Assembly (NCBI GenBank): GCA_900555725.1
Contig: USMD01000091.1
Coordinates: forward strand, 1-7,481
Direction: 5' to 3'
Length of the DNA stretch: 7,481 bases
Origin: an uncultured Garciella sp.
GTDB taxonomy: Bacteria; Bacillota; Clostridia; Eubacteriales; Garciellaceae
In this document: one piece after another, positions 1 to 5,649 of the stretch
Layout: each line of letters starts with the position of its first letter
Position numbering within the stretch: position 1 is the stretch's first letter
Notes under the pieces: model-generated
The model's database searches: none
What the model was told of the DNA's origin: nothing
What the model saw: only the letters and a program-made list of their open reading frames with translations
Position numbers and translations under genes: made by a program

Positions 1-43
1 TTTCTGCCTGTCTCGTGGGCTCGGAGATGTGTATAAGAGACAG
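1..43 (+). other. Nextera i7-side sequencing adapter (artefact)
   Basis: This is library adapter, not genome. Base 1 is the last base of the i7 primer, 2-9 (TTCTGCCT) match the Nextera N703 index, 10-24 (GTCTCGTGGGCTCGG) are the Read 2 adapter, and 25-43 (AGATGTGTATAAGAGACAG) are the Tn5 mosaic end. The same adapter, inverted, closes the contig at 7441-7481. Real sequence begins at 44. Any gene touching this edge is cut by the contig end, not by biology. Confidence 0.98.
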
Positions 44-208
44 GTTTTGATGTTTGTTCTATTTAAGTTTGGAAATAGTATTTTAAACATAGTTAGTTCA
101 AGTAATACAGTATTATTAACTAGTGTTTTCATAGTCGTGCTAGTGCTAAATCATGTAATTCTAACAAACGTATCTAAAAATTATAAAATAAGTGTAAACG
201 TCAAATAG
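44..208 (+). CDS. Possible C-terminal fragment of a membrane protein, 5' end missing
   Basis: The frame is open from the adapter junction to TAG at 206-208, giving 54 residues. An internal ATG lies at 50 but has no ribosome binding site, because the sequence upstream is adapter. The peptide carries one clear hydrophobic stretch (roughly TVLLTSVFIVVLVLNHVI) followed by a short polar, Lys-containing tail, as at the end of a polytopic transporter. The general pattern of a last helix ending in LN and a short tail recalls NCS2 xanthine/uracil permeases, which would fit the purine operon downstream. That is a guess from about 50 residues and not an identification. In DNA this AT-rich an open frame of this length can arise by chance. 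A terminator at 360-395 could close its transcript. Confidence 0.35.
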   Translation, partial: VLMFVLFKFGNSILNIVSSSNTVLLTSVFIVVLVLNHVILTNVSKNYKISVNVK

Positions 209-269
209 AACACACATAGATATTGTCATTGAATTATGAAATAATATACACCATAGGAGATGTATATAA

Positions 270-314
270 ATGGCAGTGTCTAATGAATATTGCATGGCAA
301 TAGATGTAAATTGA
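270..314 (+). CDS. Possible 14-codon mini-ORF with ribosome binding site
   Basis: An ATG at 270 sits 9 nt after AGGAGA (255-260), a good Shine-Dalgarno, and runs 14 codons (MAVSNEYCMAIDVN) to TGA at 312-314. The same frame is open again to TAA at 354-356, which abuts the terminator stem at 360-395. A weak promoter candidate (TTGTCA 223-228, TATACA 245-250) lies just upstream, but its start point would leave almost no leader before the Shine-Dalgarno. It may be a leader peptide, a gene remnant or chance. I know no homologue. Confidence 0.15.
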   Translation: MAVSNEYCMAIDVN

Positions 315-359
315 TCAATAGAAGTATCGGACTTATGCTCATTGTTGAGAACGTAAAAT

Positions 360-395
360 GGAATTCAGAAAACAGGATGGAGAGTTCCTTTTTTT
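360..395 (+). terminator. Intrinsic terminator upstream of the riboswitch promoter
   Basis: GGAATTC (360-366) pairs with GAGTTCC (382-388), a 7-bp stem with one T-G wobble, across a 15-nt loop. Seven T follow at 389-395. AAAA at 355-358 could also pair with part of the T tract, so it may work on the other strand as well. It probably ends transcription of the truncated upstream gene or of the mini-ORF and insulates the hydroxylase operon. Confidence 0.7.
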
Positions 396-740
396 ATTGT
401 CTTAAGTTCACTCTATCTGATGCTTAGAAATCTATTTATCACTGCTTCTAGTTTTTGCCTTCCATAACATGAGTATAAATATCCATAGAAATATTTAATG
501 TGTGTATTAGCTGTTAGATTTATCTTTAGACGACTAAATAAAAATATCGTCGAACAGATAAGAGATATATAGAAAGAGAACTTGTAAGAATCCACTGCTC
601 GTTAAAAAGAAAAAAATAAAGTCCATGCAGTTGATAGGATAGATTTAGAAATAAAATCACATAAATTTATAGTAATTATAAGAGAAAGTTGAAATTTTAC
701 GAACATTAATGAATTGTAAATATAAAATATACGTAAAATG
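396..740. other. Non-coding AT-rich stretch with one hairpin
   Basis: I see no convincing gene in these 345 bases. The longest open frame is a 60-codon minus-strand one (413-595) that starts with GTG, has no ribosome binding site and contains one hydrophobic stretch; I treat it as chance. The only clear structure is a two-part hairpin at 520-561: TTATCT (520-525) pairs with AGATAA (556-561), and GACGA (529-533) pairs with TCGTC (547-551), without a following T tract. Its role is unknown. Together with 209-359, about 530 bases upstream of the operon promoter carry no recognised gene. Confidence 0.55.
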
Positions 741-770
741 TTGACATAGACCATAAAGTTATTGTAAAAT
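741..770 (+). promoter_or_regulatory. Sigma-A-type promoter of the hydroxylase operon
   Basis: A perfect -35 TTGACA (741-746) is followed after 18 nt by TAAAAT (765-770), five of six matches to the -10 consensus. Transcription would start near 777-780, about 20 nt before the riboswitch aptamer. This is the spacing expected for a leader that begins with the RNA switch. Confidence 0.75.
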
Positions 771-799
771 GTATGTGCTGTAAAAAAGAATACAATTAC

Positions 800-866
800 T
801 TCATATAATAGCAGAGATAGGGTCTGTGAGTTTCTACCGGATTACCGTAAATAATCCGACTATGAG
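800..866 (+). promoter_or_regulatory. Purine riboswitch aptamer, guanine class
   Basis: The sequence fits the three-way junction of the purine riboswitch family (B. subtilis xpt numbering used for core bases). P1 is TTCATA (800-805) with TATGAG (861-866). P2 pairs 811-815 with 823-827, with loop GATAGGG. J2/3 is TTTCTACC (831-838). P3 is CGGATTA (838-844) with TAATCCG (852-858), with loop CCGTAAA. The loop bases needed for the L2-L3 kissing contact (GG at 821-822, CC at 845-846) are present. Core U22, U47 and U51 are at 806, 831 and 835. The specificity base 74 is C at 860, which in this family selects guanine/hypoxanthine-type ligands over adenine. It lies on the sense strand of the hydroxylase operon, between its promoter and a terminator, so it is expected to control that operon by transcription attenuation. 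Confidence 0.93.
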
Positions 867-929
867 CAAATAGGGACTTAGATGTTTTCTAAGATACCGT
901 AGTTGAACTTGCACATTTTTAGAATTTTG

Positions 930-982
930 TTAGACGTGTGGTTTTACTCTTGCTCGGGTAAATCTGCAGGTCTAATTTTTTT
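930..982 (+). terminator. Riboswitch-controlled terminator (expression platform)
   Basis: A long hairpin lies between the aptamer and the first gene. TTAGAC (930-935) pairs with GTCTAA (970-975), TGTGG (937-941) with CTGCA (964-968), and TTTAC (943-947) with GTAAA (958-962). There are single mismatches at 936/969 and 942/963. The stem can extend by T948-G957 and C949-G956 to leave a six-base loop TTGCTC (950-955). Seven T follow at 976-982. Termination here would silence all three downstream genes. The matching antiterminator is not obvious; candidate competing pairings are described in the findings. Confidence 0.88.
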
Positions 983-1032
983 GTCATAATTGTTATAAAT
1001 AGTATGGAAGGATTTGGGGGGACTAGCAGAAC

Positions 1033-1815
1033 ATGTTTACAGTAGAAAAATTATTACGACCGAATTCCACTAAGGAAGCCTATGACACACTTGTAAGTAA
1101 AAAGAACAATATTGTGCTTGGAGGTTGTGCTTTTTTAAGATTAAGCTCTAGAAATATAAGTACGGCAATTGATTTATCTAAGTTGGAATTAGACTATATA
1201 AAAGATCAAAAGGACTATATAGAGGTTGGAGCCTATACTACTTTTCGAGATATTGAAATTCATCCATTGTTTATTGAAAATTTTAATGGGGTGATTTCTA
1301 AAGCAGTAGGGAATGTGATTGGAATTCAATTTCGAAATATCGTTACCATTGGAGCCTCTATTTTTTCTAAATATGGATTCTCAGATTTGATTACAGCATT
1401 ATTGGCATTGGATACGGAAGTAGAATTGTATCAGGCAGGAAGGATGTCGCTAGAGGAATTTTTAAAAAGACCCTATGAAAAAGATCTATTGACGAGAGTA
1501 TTTATCAAAAAGGATCAGAGAAAAGCAGTTTATCAAGATTTGAGAAATTCCGCAAGTGATTTTCCTATTTTAAATGTAGCTGTTTCAAGGCTTGACAATC
1601 AATGGAAAATCGTTGTGGGGGCAAGACCTCAAAAAGCTGCTATAGCAGTAAAGGCTTCTAGGAAAATTTCTAATACTTTAAATGTAGAGGACTTAGAGTA
1701 TTGTGCAAATATTGCTGCTGAGGAATTAAATTTTGGAACCAATACAAGAGCTACGGCAAAATATAGACAAGAGATATGCAAAGTATTAGTAAAAAGAGCC
1801 ATCAAGGGGGTTTGA
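1033..1815 (+). CDS. Xanthine dehydrogenase-family FAD-binding subunit
   Basis: This 260-residue protein is the flavin subunit that takes electrons from the iron-sulfur subunit encoded next to it and passes them to the final acceptor in the cytoplasm. It has the length and layout of small FAD subunits (FAD_binding_5 plus a CO_deh_flav_C-type C-terminal part) and most resembles the YgfM type (E. coli YgfM is 259 residues). The first FAD loop is VLGGCAFLRL (28-37) and the second follows QFRN (99-102) as TIGASIFSKYGFSD (105-118). Both depart from the usual AGGTDL and TIGGN forms. There is no Cys-rich insertion for an extra [4Fe-4S] cluster. The start at 1033 has a G-rich ribosome binding site (1016-1022). 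It is first in the operon, in the FAD-FeS-Mo order also seen in coxMSL, with 2 nt to the next gene. The family call is secure; the electron acceptor is unknown. Confidence 0.92.
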   Translation: MFTVEKLLRPNSTKEAYDTLVSKKNNIVLGGCAFLRLSSRNISTAIDLSKLELDYIKDQKDYIEVGAYTTFRDIEIHPLFIENFNGVISKAVGNVIGIQFRNIVTIGASIFSKYGFSDLITALLALDTEVELYQAGRMSLEEFLKRPYEKDLLTRVFIKKDQRKAVYQDLRNSASDFPILNVAVSRLDNQWKIVVGARPQKAAIAVKASRKISNTLNVEDLEYCANIAAEELNFGTNTRATAKYRQEICKVLVKRAIKGV

Positions 1816-1817
1816 CA

Positions 1818-2267
1818 ATGCAAATAGAAATTACTTTAAATGGGAAAAAGATATCTACAGAAGTTAAAGAAAATGAAATGCTATTAGATACCTTAAGAAG
1901 CCTGGGAGCTACCAGTGTAAAAAGGGGCTGTGATACAACCTGCTGCGGGCTTTGTACTGTATGGATGGATGAAAAGCCAGTATTGTCCTGTTCCATTCTT
2001 TCCATTAGAGCCAATGGAAAAAGTATTACTACGATAGAAGGTCTTCAAAAAGAAGTAGAAGAATTTGCAAAAATCCTTGTAGGGGAAGGTTCTGATCAAT
2101 GTGGATTTTGTAGTCCGGGTTTTGTAATGACAGTATTGGCCATGAAAAAGGAATTAAAAAATCCTACAGAAGAGGAGATTATTCATTATTTAACTGGAAA
2201 TTTATGTAGATGTACAGGATATCAAGGACAATTAAGAGCAATAGAGACTTACTTGGGGGTGGCATAA
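1818..2267 (+). CDS. xdhC: Xanthine dehydrogenase-family [2Fe-2S] subunit
   Basis: This 149-residue protein carries two [2Fe-2S] clusters that relay electrons from the molybdenum site to FAD. The N-terminal plant-ferredoxin domain binds the first cluster through C38, C43, C46 and C58 (CDTTCCGLC and a later SC). The C-terminal helical domain binds the second through C95 and C98 (QCGFC) and C130 and C132 (LCRCTGY). Q94 is the conserved Gln that contacts the molybdopterin cofactor. All eight cluster ligands are present. An extra Cys, C42, sits next to C43, and the Gly usual at position 41 is Thr. I chose ATG 1818 because AAGGGGG (1804-1810) lies 7 nt upstream; a longer frame from 1776 would overlap the preceding gene and add 14 residues with no family match. 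It lies 2 nt after the FAD gene and 1 nt before the Mo gene. Confidence 0.96.
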   Translation: MQIEITLNGKKISTEVKENEMLLDTLRSLGATSVKRGCDTTCCGLCTVWMDEKPVLSCSILSIRANGKSITTIEGLQKEVEEFAKILVGEGSDQCGFCSPGFVMTVLAMKKELKNPTEEEIIHYLTGNLCRCTGYQGQLRAIETYLGVA

Positions 2268-2268
2268 T

Positions 2269-4578
2269 ATGGATATGGTTGGGAAAAGTATTCCTAAAAT
2301 CGACGGAATGGCAATTGCTACAGGACAGCCTATATATACAGAGGATTTGATTCCTTCAGGAACTTTAGTAGTAAAGATTTTAAGAAGTCCCTATGCTTTT
2401 GCTAGAATTAAGTCCATTGACACATCTAGAGCGGAAAAATTAGAGGGGGTAGAATGTATCCTAACTTATAAAGATGTTCCCAATGCACGGTTTACTTTAG
2501 CGGGACAGTCTTATCCAGAGCCTTCTCCCTATGATCGACTCATTCTAGAGGATATTGTAAGATATGTGGGGGATGAAGTAGCCATTATAGGGGCGGTAGA
2601 TGAAGAAACAGCCCAAAGGGCTATGAAGCTGATTAAGGTGGATTATGAAGTATTCGAACCTGTTTTGAATTTTGAAAGGGCCATAGACCATTCTTCGGTC
2701 ATTCATCCAGAAGAAGATATTCATTGTAACTTTGATATTGGTATGGAAAAAGAGAGAAATATTATTTCTTCTCAGAAAATGGAGATTGGAAATGTGAAAA
2801 AGGAATTGGAAAAATGTGATGTTATAGTAGGGCAGACCTGTTATACCCAAGCGCAAGCCCATTGTATGATGGAGACGTATCGTACTTATACTTATCTTGA
2901 TCATACTGGAAGACTTGTGGTTGTGAGTTCCACTCAGATCCCTTTTCATATTAGAAGACAACTGGCACGGGCTTTAAAAATGCCTGCTAGTAAGATTAGA
3001 GTGATTAAGCCTAGAATTGGTGGAGGATTTGGAGGAAAACAAACTGGTTCTGGAGAAGTCTTTGCAGCTTTGGTCACCCTTACTACAGGAAAACCTGCGA
3101 AAGTGATTTATACTAGAAAAGAGACTTTCACTGCTACCAATAGTCGCCATGCAATGCGAATAAAGGTAATATTAGGAGCAGATCAGCAAGGGCATATTAG
3201 AGTAGTGGATATGGAAGCCTTATCTGACGGTGGAGCCTATGGGGAACATTCTCCTACTACCTTTGGTTTGTTATGGGAAAAAACTTTTCCGCTTTATAAT
3301 AAGACTAAGGCCCTTCGATTTAGGGGAAATGTAGTTTATACCAATAAAATGCCAGGGGCAGCTTTTCGAGGATATGGAGCAACCCAAGGGACCTTTGCTA
3401 TGGAAACAGCAGTAAACAAATTAGCGGCTAAATTAAAGATAGATCCCACAGAACTTCGATTAAAGAATCTAAGAAAAGTGGGAGAAACATCTTTGGTGGA
3501 TACAAAAAATCCATTGGGAAGTTCTGCGTTAGATAGATGTATTAAAAAAGGGAAAAAACTCATTGGTTGGGAGGATAAATACCCAGTAAAAAAAGTTGAT
3601 GACAATAAGCTGCGAGCCCTTGGAATGGCAGTTACCATGCAGGGATCCGGTATTGCAAATGTAGATACGGCTTCCGCAGAAGTAAGATTAAATGAGGATG
3701 GGAGCTATAGGCTTTTATTAGGTTCTACTGATATGGGAACAGGAAGCGATACCATTTTAAGTCAAATGACTGCTGAGGTTTTACAAACTTCAATAGAGAA
3801 TATTGTAGTTCATGCAGCTGATACAGATATTTCTCCCTATGATCCTGGTTCCTATGCTTCAAGTACCACCTATGTAACTGGAATGGCAGTGGTCAAAGCT
3901 GCTCAAGAGTTAAAAACTAAGATCATCCATTGTGGAGCAGAGCTTTTAAAAGTTTCTCCTGAAGAAGTAGAATTGAATGGGAAAAAAGTATCTACTTTAG
4001 ATGGTCAAAAAGAGATTGCTATAGAAAAAATAGCTGAGCTTCAGGTAGTGGGTGCCAGTGCACAACAATTGGTAGGGAATGCAACCCATGGGAGTCCCAT
4101 TTCACCACCACCCTTTGTTTCTGGCTTTGCAGAAGTAGAGGTAGATCTAGAAACAGGGAAAGTGCAATTAATCAATTATATTGCAATAATCGATTGTGGG
4201 ACAGTTGTGAATCCTAAACTAGCAACCATTCAAGCGGAAGGGGGAGTCGTACAGGGAATTGGTTTAGCATTATATGAAGAAGTAAAATATGACCCATCTG
4301 GCAGAATGAAAAGTGATAGCTTTATGGAATATAAAATTCCTACTAGAAAAGATATTGGAAAGATTCGGGTAGAGTTTGAGAAAAGTTTTGAACCCTCAGG
4401 ACCTTTCGGAGCTAAATCCATTGGAGAAGTAGTGATCAATACCCCAGCACCGGCAATCATTCATGCCATTTATAATGCAACCGGTGCTTGGATTACAGAT
4501 TTACCAGTTACTCCTGAAAAGGTGTTTCTAGAAATCCAAAAAATCATAACGAAAGAGGGAATCAATACTCATTTTTAA
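2269..4578 (+). CDS. xdhA: Xanthine dehydrogenase-family molybdopterin-binding subunit
   Basis: This 769-residue catalytic subunit hydroxylates a heterocyclic, probably purine, substrate with water at a molybdenum-pterin centre. It opens with the family start VGKSIPKIDG and resembles E. coli XdhA (752 residues) along its length. Cofactor motifs are GGGFGGKQ (251-258), AFRGYGATQ (365-373), and GSTDMGTGSDT (485-495), where many relatives read GQG. The catalytic base is E720 in GAKSIGEV (714-721), followed by the conserved PAI and LPVTPEKV segments. By eye, Q258 occupies the place of bovine Glu802, as it does in E. coli XdhA, so it does not exclude xanthine. ATG 2269 follows GGGGGTGG (2255-2262); ATG 2275 is a possible second start. 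The gene is complete and without frameshift. Purine specificity is inferred mainly from the upstream purine riboswitch. Such clostridial enzymes can be selenium-dependent, but no selD, yqeB or maturation gene lies in this window. Confidence 0.95.
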   Translation: MDMVGKSIPKIDGMAIATGQPIYTEDLIPSGTLVVKILRSPYAFARIKSIDTSRAEKLEGVECILTYKDVPNARFTLAGQSYPEPSPYDRLILEDIVRYVGDEVAIIGAVDEETAQRAMKLIKVDYEVFEPVLNFERAIDHSSVIHPEEDIHCNFDIGMEKERNIISSQKMEIGNVKKELEKCDVIVGQTCYTQAQAHCMMETYRTYTYLDHTGRLVVVSSTQIPFHIRRQLARALKMPASKIRVIKPRIGGGFGGKQTGSGEVFAALVTLTTGKPAKVIYTRKETFTATNSRHAMRIKVILGADQQGHIRVVDMEALSDGGAYGEHSPTTFGLLWEKTFPLYNKTKALRFRGNVVYTNKMPGAAFRGYGATQGTFAMETAVNKLAAKLKIDPTELRLKNLRKVGETSLVDTKNPLGSSALDRCIKKGKKLIGWEDKYPVKKVDDNKLRALGMAVTMQGSGIANVDTASAEVRLNEDGSYRLLLGSTDMGTGSDTILSQMTAEVLQTSIENIVVHAADTDISPYDPGSYASSTTYVTGMAVVKAAQELKTKIIHCGAELLKVSPEEVELNGKKVSTLDGQKEIAIEKIAELQVVGASAQQLVGNATHGSPISPPPFVSGFAEVEVDLETGKVQLINYIAIIDCGTVVNPKLATIQAEGGVVQGIGLALYEEVKYDPSGRMKSDSFMEYKIPTRKDIGKIRVEFEKSFEPSGPFGAKSIGEVVINTPAPAIIHAIYNATGAWITDLPVTPEKVFLEIQKIITKEGINTHF

Positions 4579-4587
4579 GTAAAAAGT

Positions 4588-4625
4588 TAGTAAAAGACTT
4601 TCCTAAGGATCTTGGTTTTTTACTA
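4588..4625. terminator. Terminator after the hydroxylase operon
   Basis: An inverted repeat lies 10 nt after the Mo-subunit stop. TAGTAA (4588-4593) pairs with TTACTA (4620-4625). Inside it AAGA (4594-4597) pairs with TCTT (4610-4613), and TCC (4601-4603) with GGA (4607-4609). The T run (4616-4621) follows the inner hairpin and overlaps the outer stem, and the matching A run on the other side makes it potentially bidirectional. Confidence 0.7.
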
Positions 4626-4684
4626 GCATGAGTATTACAATGATAGGTAGATTTTTTTAGAAAATTATTAATAAAAATGTAGGA

Positions 4685-4690
4685 TATAAT
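4685..4690 (+). promoter_or_regulatory. Candidate -10 element for ung
   Basis: A perfect TATAAT lies 54 nt before the ung start codon and after the operon terminator. No good -35 is seen 16-18 nt upstream (AAATTA at 4662-4667), so this is a candidate only. It does support separate transcription of ung. Confidence 0.4.
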
Positions 4691-4743
4691 AAAAAAAGTA
4701 GTAAATAATTATGGAGATTGGTATAATTTACTGGGGTGATTTC

Positions 4744-5418
4744 ATGGAAATATTAACAAATGATTGGAAGGATTTATTAGAAGAGGAGTTTAAAAAAGAA
4801 TATTATTTAAAAATAAGAGAGTTTTTGAAAAGGGAATATAAAACAAAAACCATCTATCCTGATATGTATGATATCTTCAATGCCCTACATTATACTCCGT
4901 ACAAAGATGTGAAAGTAGTGATTTTAGGGCAGGATCCTTATCATGGGCCAAATCAGGCCCATGGATTGAGCTTTTCGGTAAAGCCAGGGGTGCCCATTCC
5001 TCCTTCTCTTATGAATATCTATAAGGAACTACAAAGTGATTTGGGGTGTTATATCCCTAACAATGGGTATTTAAAAAAATGGACAGGCCAAGGAATTTTA
5101 CTTCTTAACACTGTATTGACCGTAAGAGCAGGACAACCGAATTCTCATAGGGGCATAGGTTGGGAAATTTTTACGGATAAAATCATACAATTATTAAATA
5201 ATAGACAAGATCCCATTGTTTTTATTTTATGGGGGAAAAATGCCCAATCTAAATTGAAAATTATAAATAATCCTAGACATTTTATTGTCCAATCGGTACA
5301 TCCTAGTCCTTTATCTGCTAAAAGAGGATTTTTTGGTAGTAAACCCTTTTCTAAGGTCAATAAATTTCTGATGTCCATAGAAAAAGAGCCTATAGATTGG
5401 CAAATTGAAAATCTATAA
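4744..5418 (+). CDS. ung: Uracil-DNA glycosylase (family 1)
   Basis: This 224-residue enzyme removes uracil from DNA, the first step of base-excision repair after cytosine deamination or dUTP incorporation. The family-1 motifs are intact: GQDPYHG (62-68) with catalytic D64, the LLNTVLTVRAGQPNSH region that holds the uracil-recognition Asn, and HPSPLSA (186-192) with catalytic H186 and the minor-groove loop. The length and the N-terminal ITNDWKDLL-like start match B. subtilis Ung (225 residues). I chose ATG 4744 because GGGGTGAT (4733-4740) precedes it closely; the in-frame ATG at 4711 has no ribosome binding site and would add 11 residues absent from the family. It stands alone between two terminator-like repeats, with its own candidate -10 box. 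Nothing in the sequence links it to the hydroxylase operon. Confidence 0.97.
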   Translation: MEILTNDWKDLLEEEFKKEYYLKIREFLKREYKTKTIYPDMYDIFNALHYTPYKDVKVVILGQDPYHGPNQAHGLSFSVKPGVPIPPSLMNIYKELQSDLGCYIPNNGYLKKWTGQGILLLNTVLTVRAGQPNSHRGIGWEIFTDKIIQLLNNRQDPIVFILWGKNAQSKLKIINNPRHFIVQSVHPSPLSAKRGFFGSKPFSKVNKFLMSIEKEPIDWQIENL

Positions 5419-5423
5419 AATAC

Positions 5424-5468
5424 CTGTTGTGCTAATCGATATGGATTTATATTTCACTAGCACAATGG
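5424..5468. repeat. Inverted repeat downstream of ung
   Basis: TTGTGCTA (5427-5434) and TAGCACAA (5458-5465) are perfect complements separated by 23 nt. Two wobbles and a C-G pair extend the arms to 11 bp (5424-5434 with 5458-5468). No T tract follows on the plus strand, so a terminator role is weak. It begins 5 nt after the ung stop. Confidence 0.5.
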
Positions 5469-5498
5469 ATTCATTAAACTTGTTGCATAGGTTTTGAG

Positions 5499-5530
5499 AA
5501 TTAACTAATACGACGAGTTAATTTATTTTA
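5499..5530 (+). terminator. Weak AT-rich hairpin, possible terminator
   Basis: AATTAACT (5499-5506) pairs with AGTTAATT (5516-5523) across a 9-nt loop and is followed by a T-rich but interrupted run (TATTTTA). The stem has only two G-C pairs, so efficiency would be poor. It may end ung transcripts together with the repeat just upstream. Confidence 0.35.
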
Positions 5531-5578
5531 CAATAATCTCTTTTTTTAAATAACTATCGGGAGTTTATGAGACTTTTA

Positions 5579-5607
5579 TTTACTTTTAGTATAATGTGTT
5601 ATATAAT
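5579..5607 (+). promoter_or_regulatory. Candidate promoter for the DUF368 gene
   Basis: TTTACT (5579-5584) and TATAAT (5602-5607) are separated by 17 nt, with four and six matches to consensus. A second perfect TATAAT lies at 5590-5595 without a recognisable -35. The start codon of the next gene is 42 nt downstream of the -10 box. Confidence 0.55.
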
Positions 5608-5649
5608 TCCAAATGGCAGCATAGTTTTTAGTTAAGGGTGAGTGAAAAA

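Noticed and set aside
312..356. Selenocysteine readthrough of the TGA in the mini-ORF
   Set aside because: A small hairpin follows the TGA, but its loop lies only about 11 nt away, closer than usual for a bacterial SECIS element, and the resulting 28-residue product matches nothing I know.
413..595. 60-codon minus-strand ORF with one hydrophobic stretch
   Set aside because: It has a GTG start, no ribosome binding site and no recognisable family, and AT-rich intergenic DNA can give such a frame by chance.
800..866. Adenine-specific purine riboswitch
   Set aside because: The specificity base at 860 is C, whereas adenine aptamers have U there.
1776..1817. Longer start for the [2Fe-2S] subunit
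   Set aside because: It would overlap the FAD gene and add 14 residues without family match, while ATG 1818 has a strong, well-spaced ribosome binding site.
4711..4743. Upstream start for ung
   Set aside because: No ribosome binding site precedes ATG 4711, and ATG 4744 gives the usual family N-terminus and has GGGGTGAT directly upstream.
5506..5514. TAATACGAC, the first nine bases of a T7 promoter
   Set aside because: The match stops before the rest of the promoter core and lies in the loop of an AT-rich hairpin, so it is chance.
5638..5649. GTG start for the DUF368 gene
   Set aside because: The GTG lies within the ribosome binding site that serves ATG 5650, and the four extra residues are not expected for the family.
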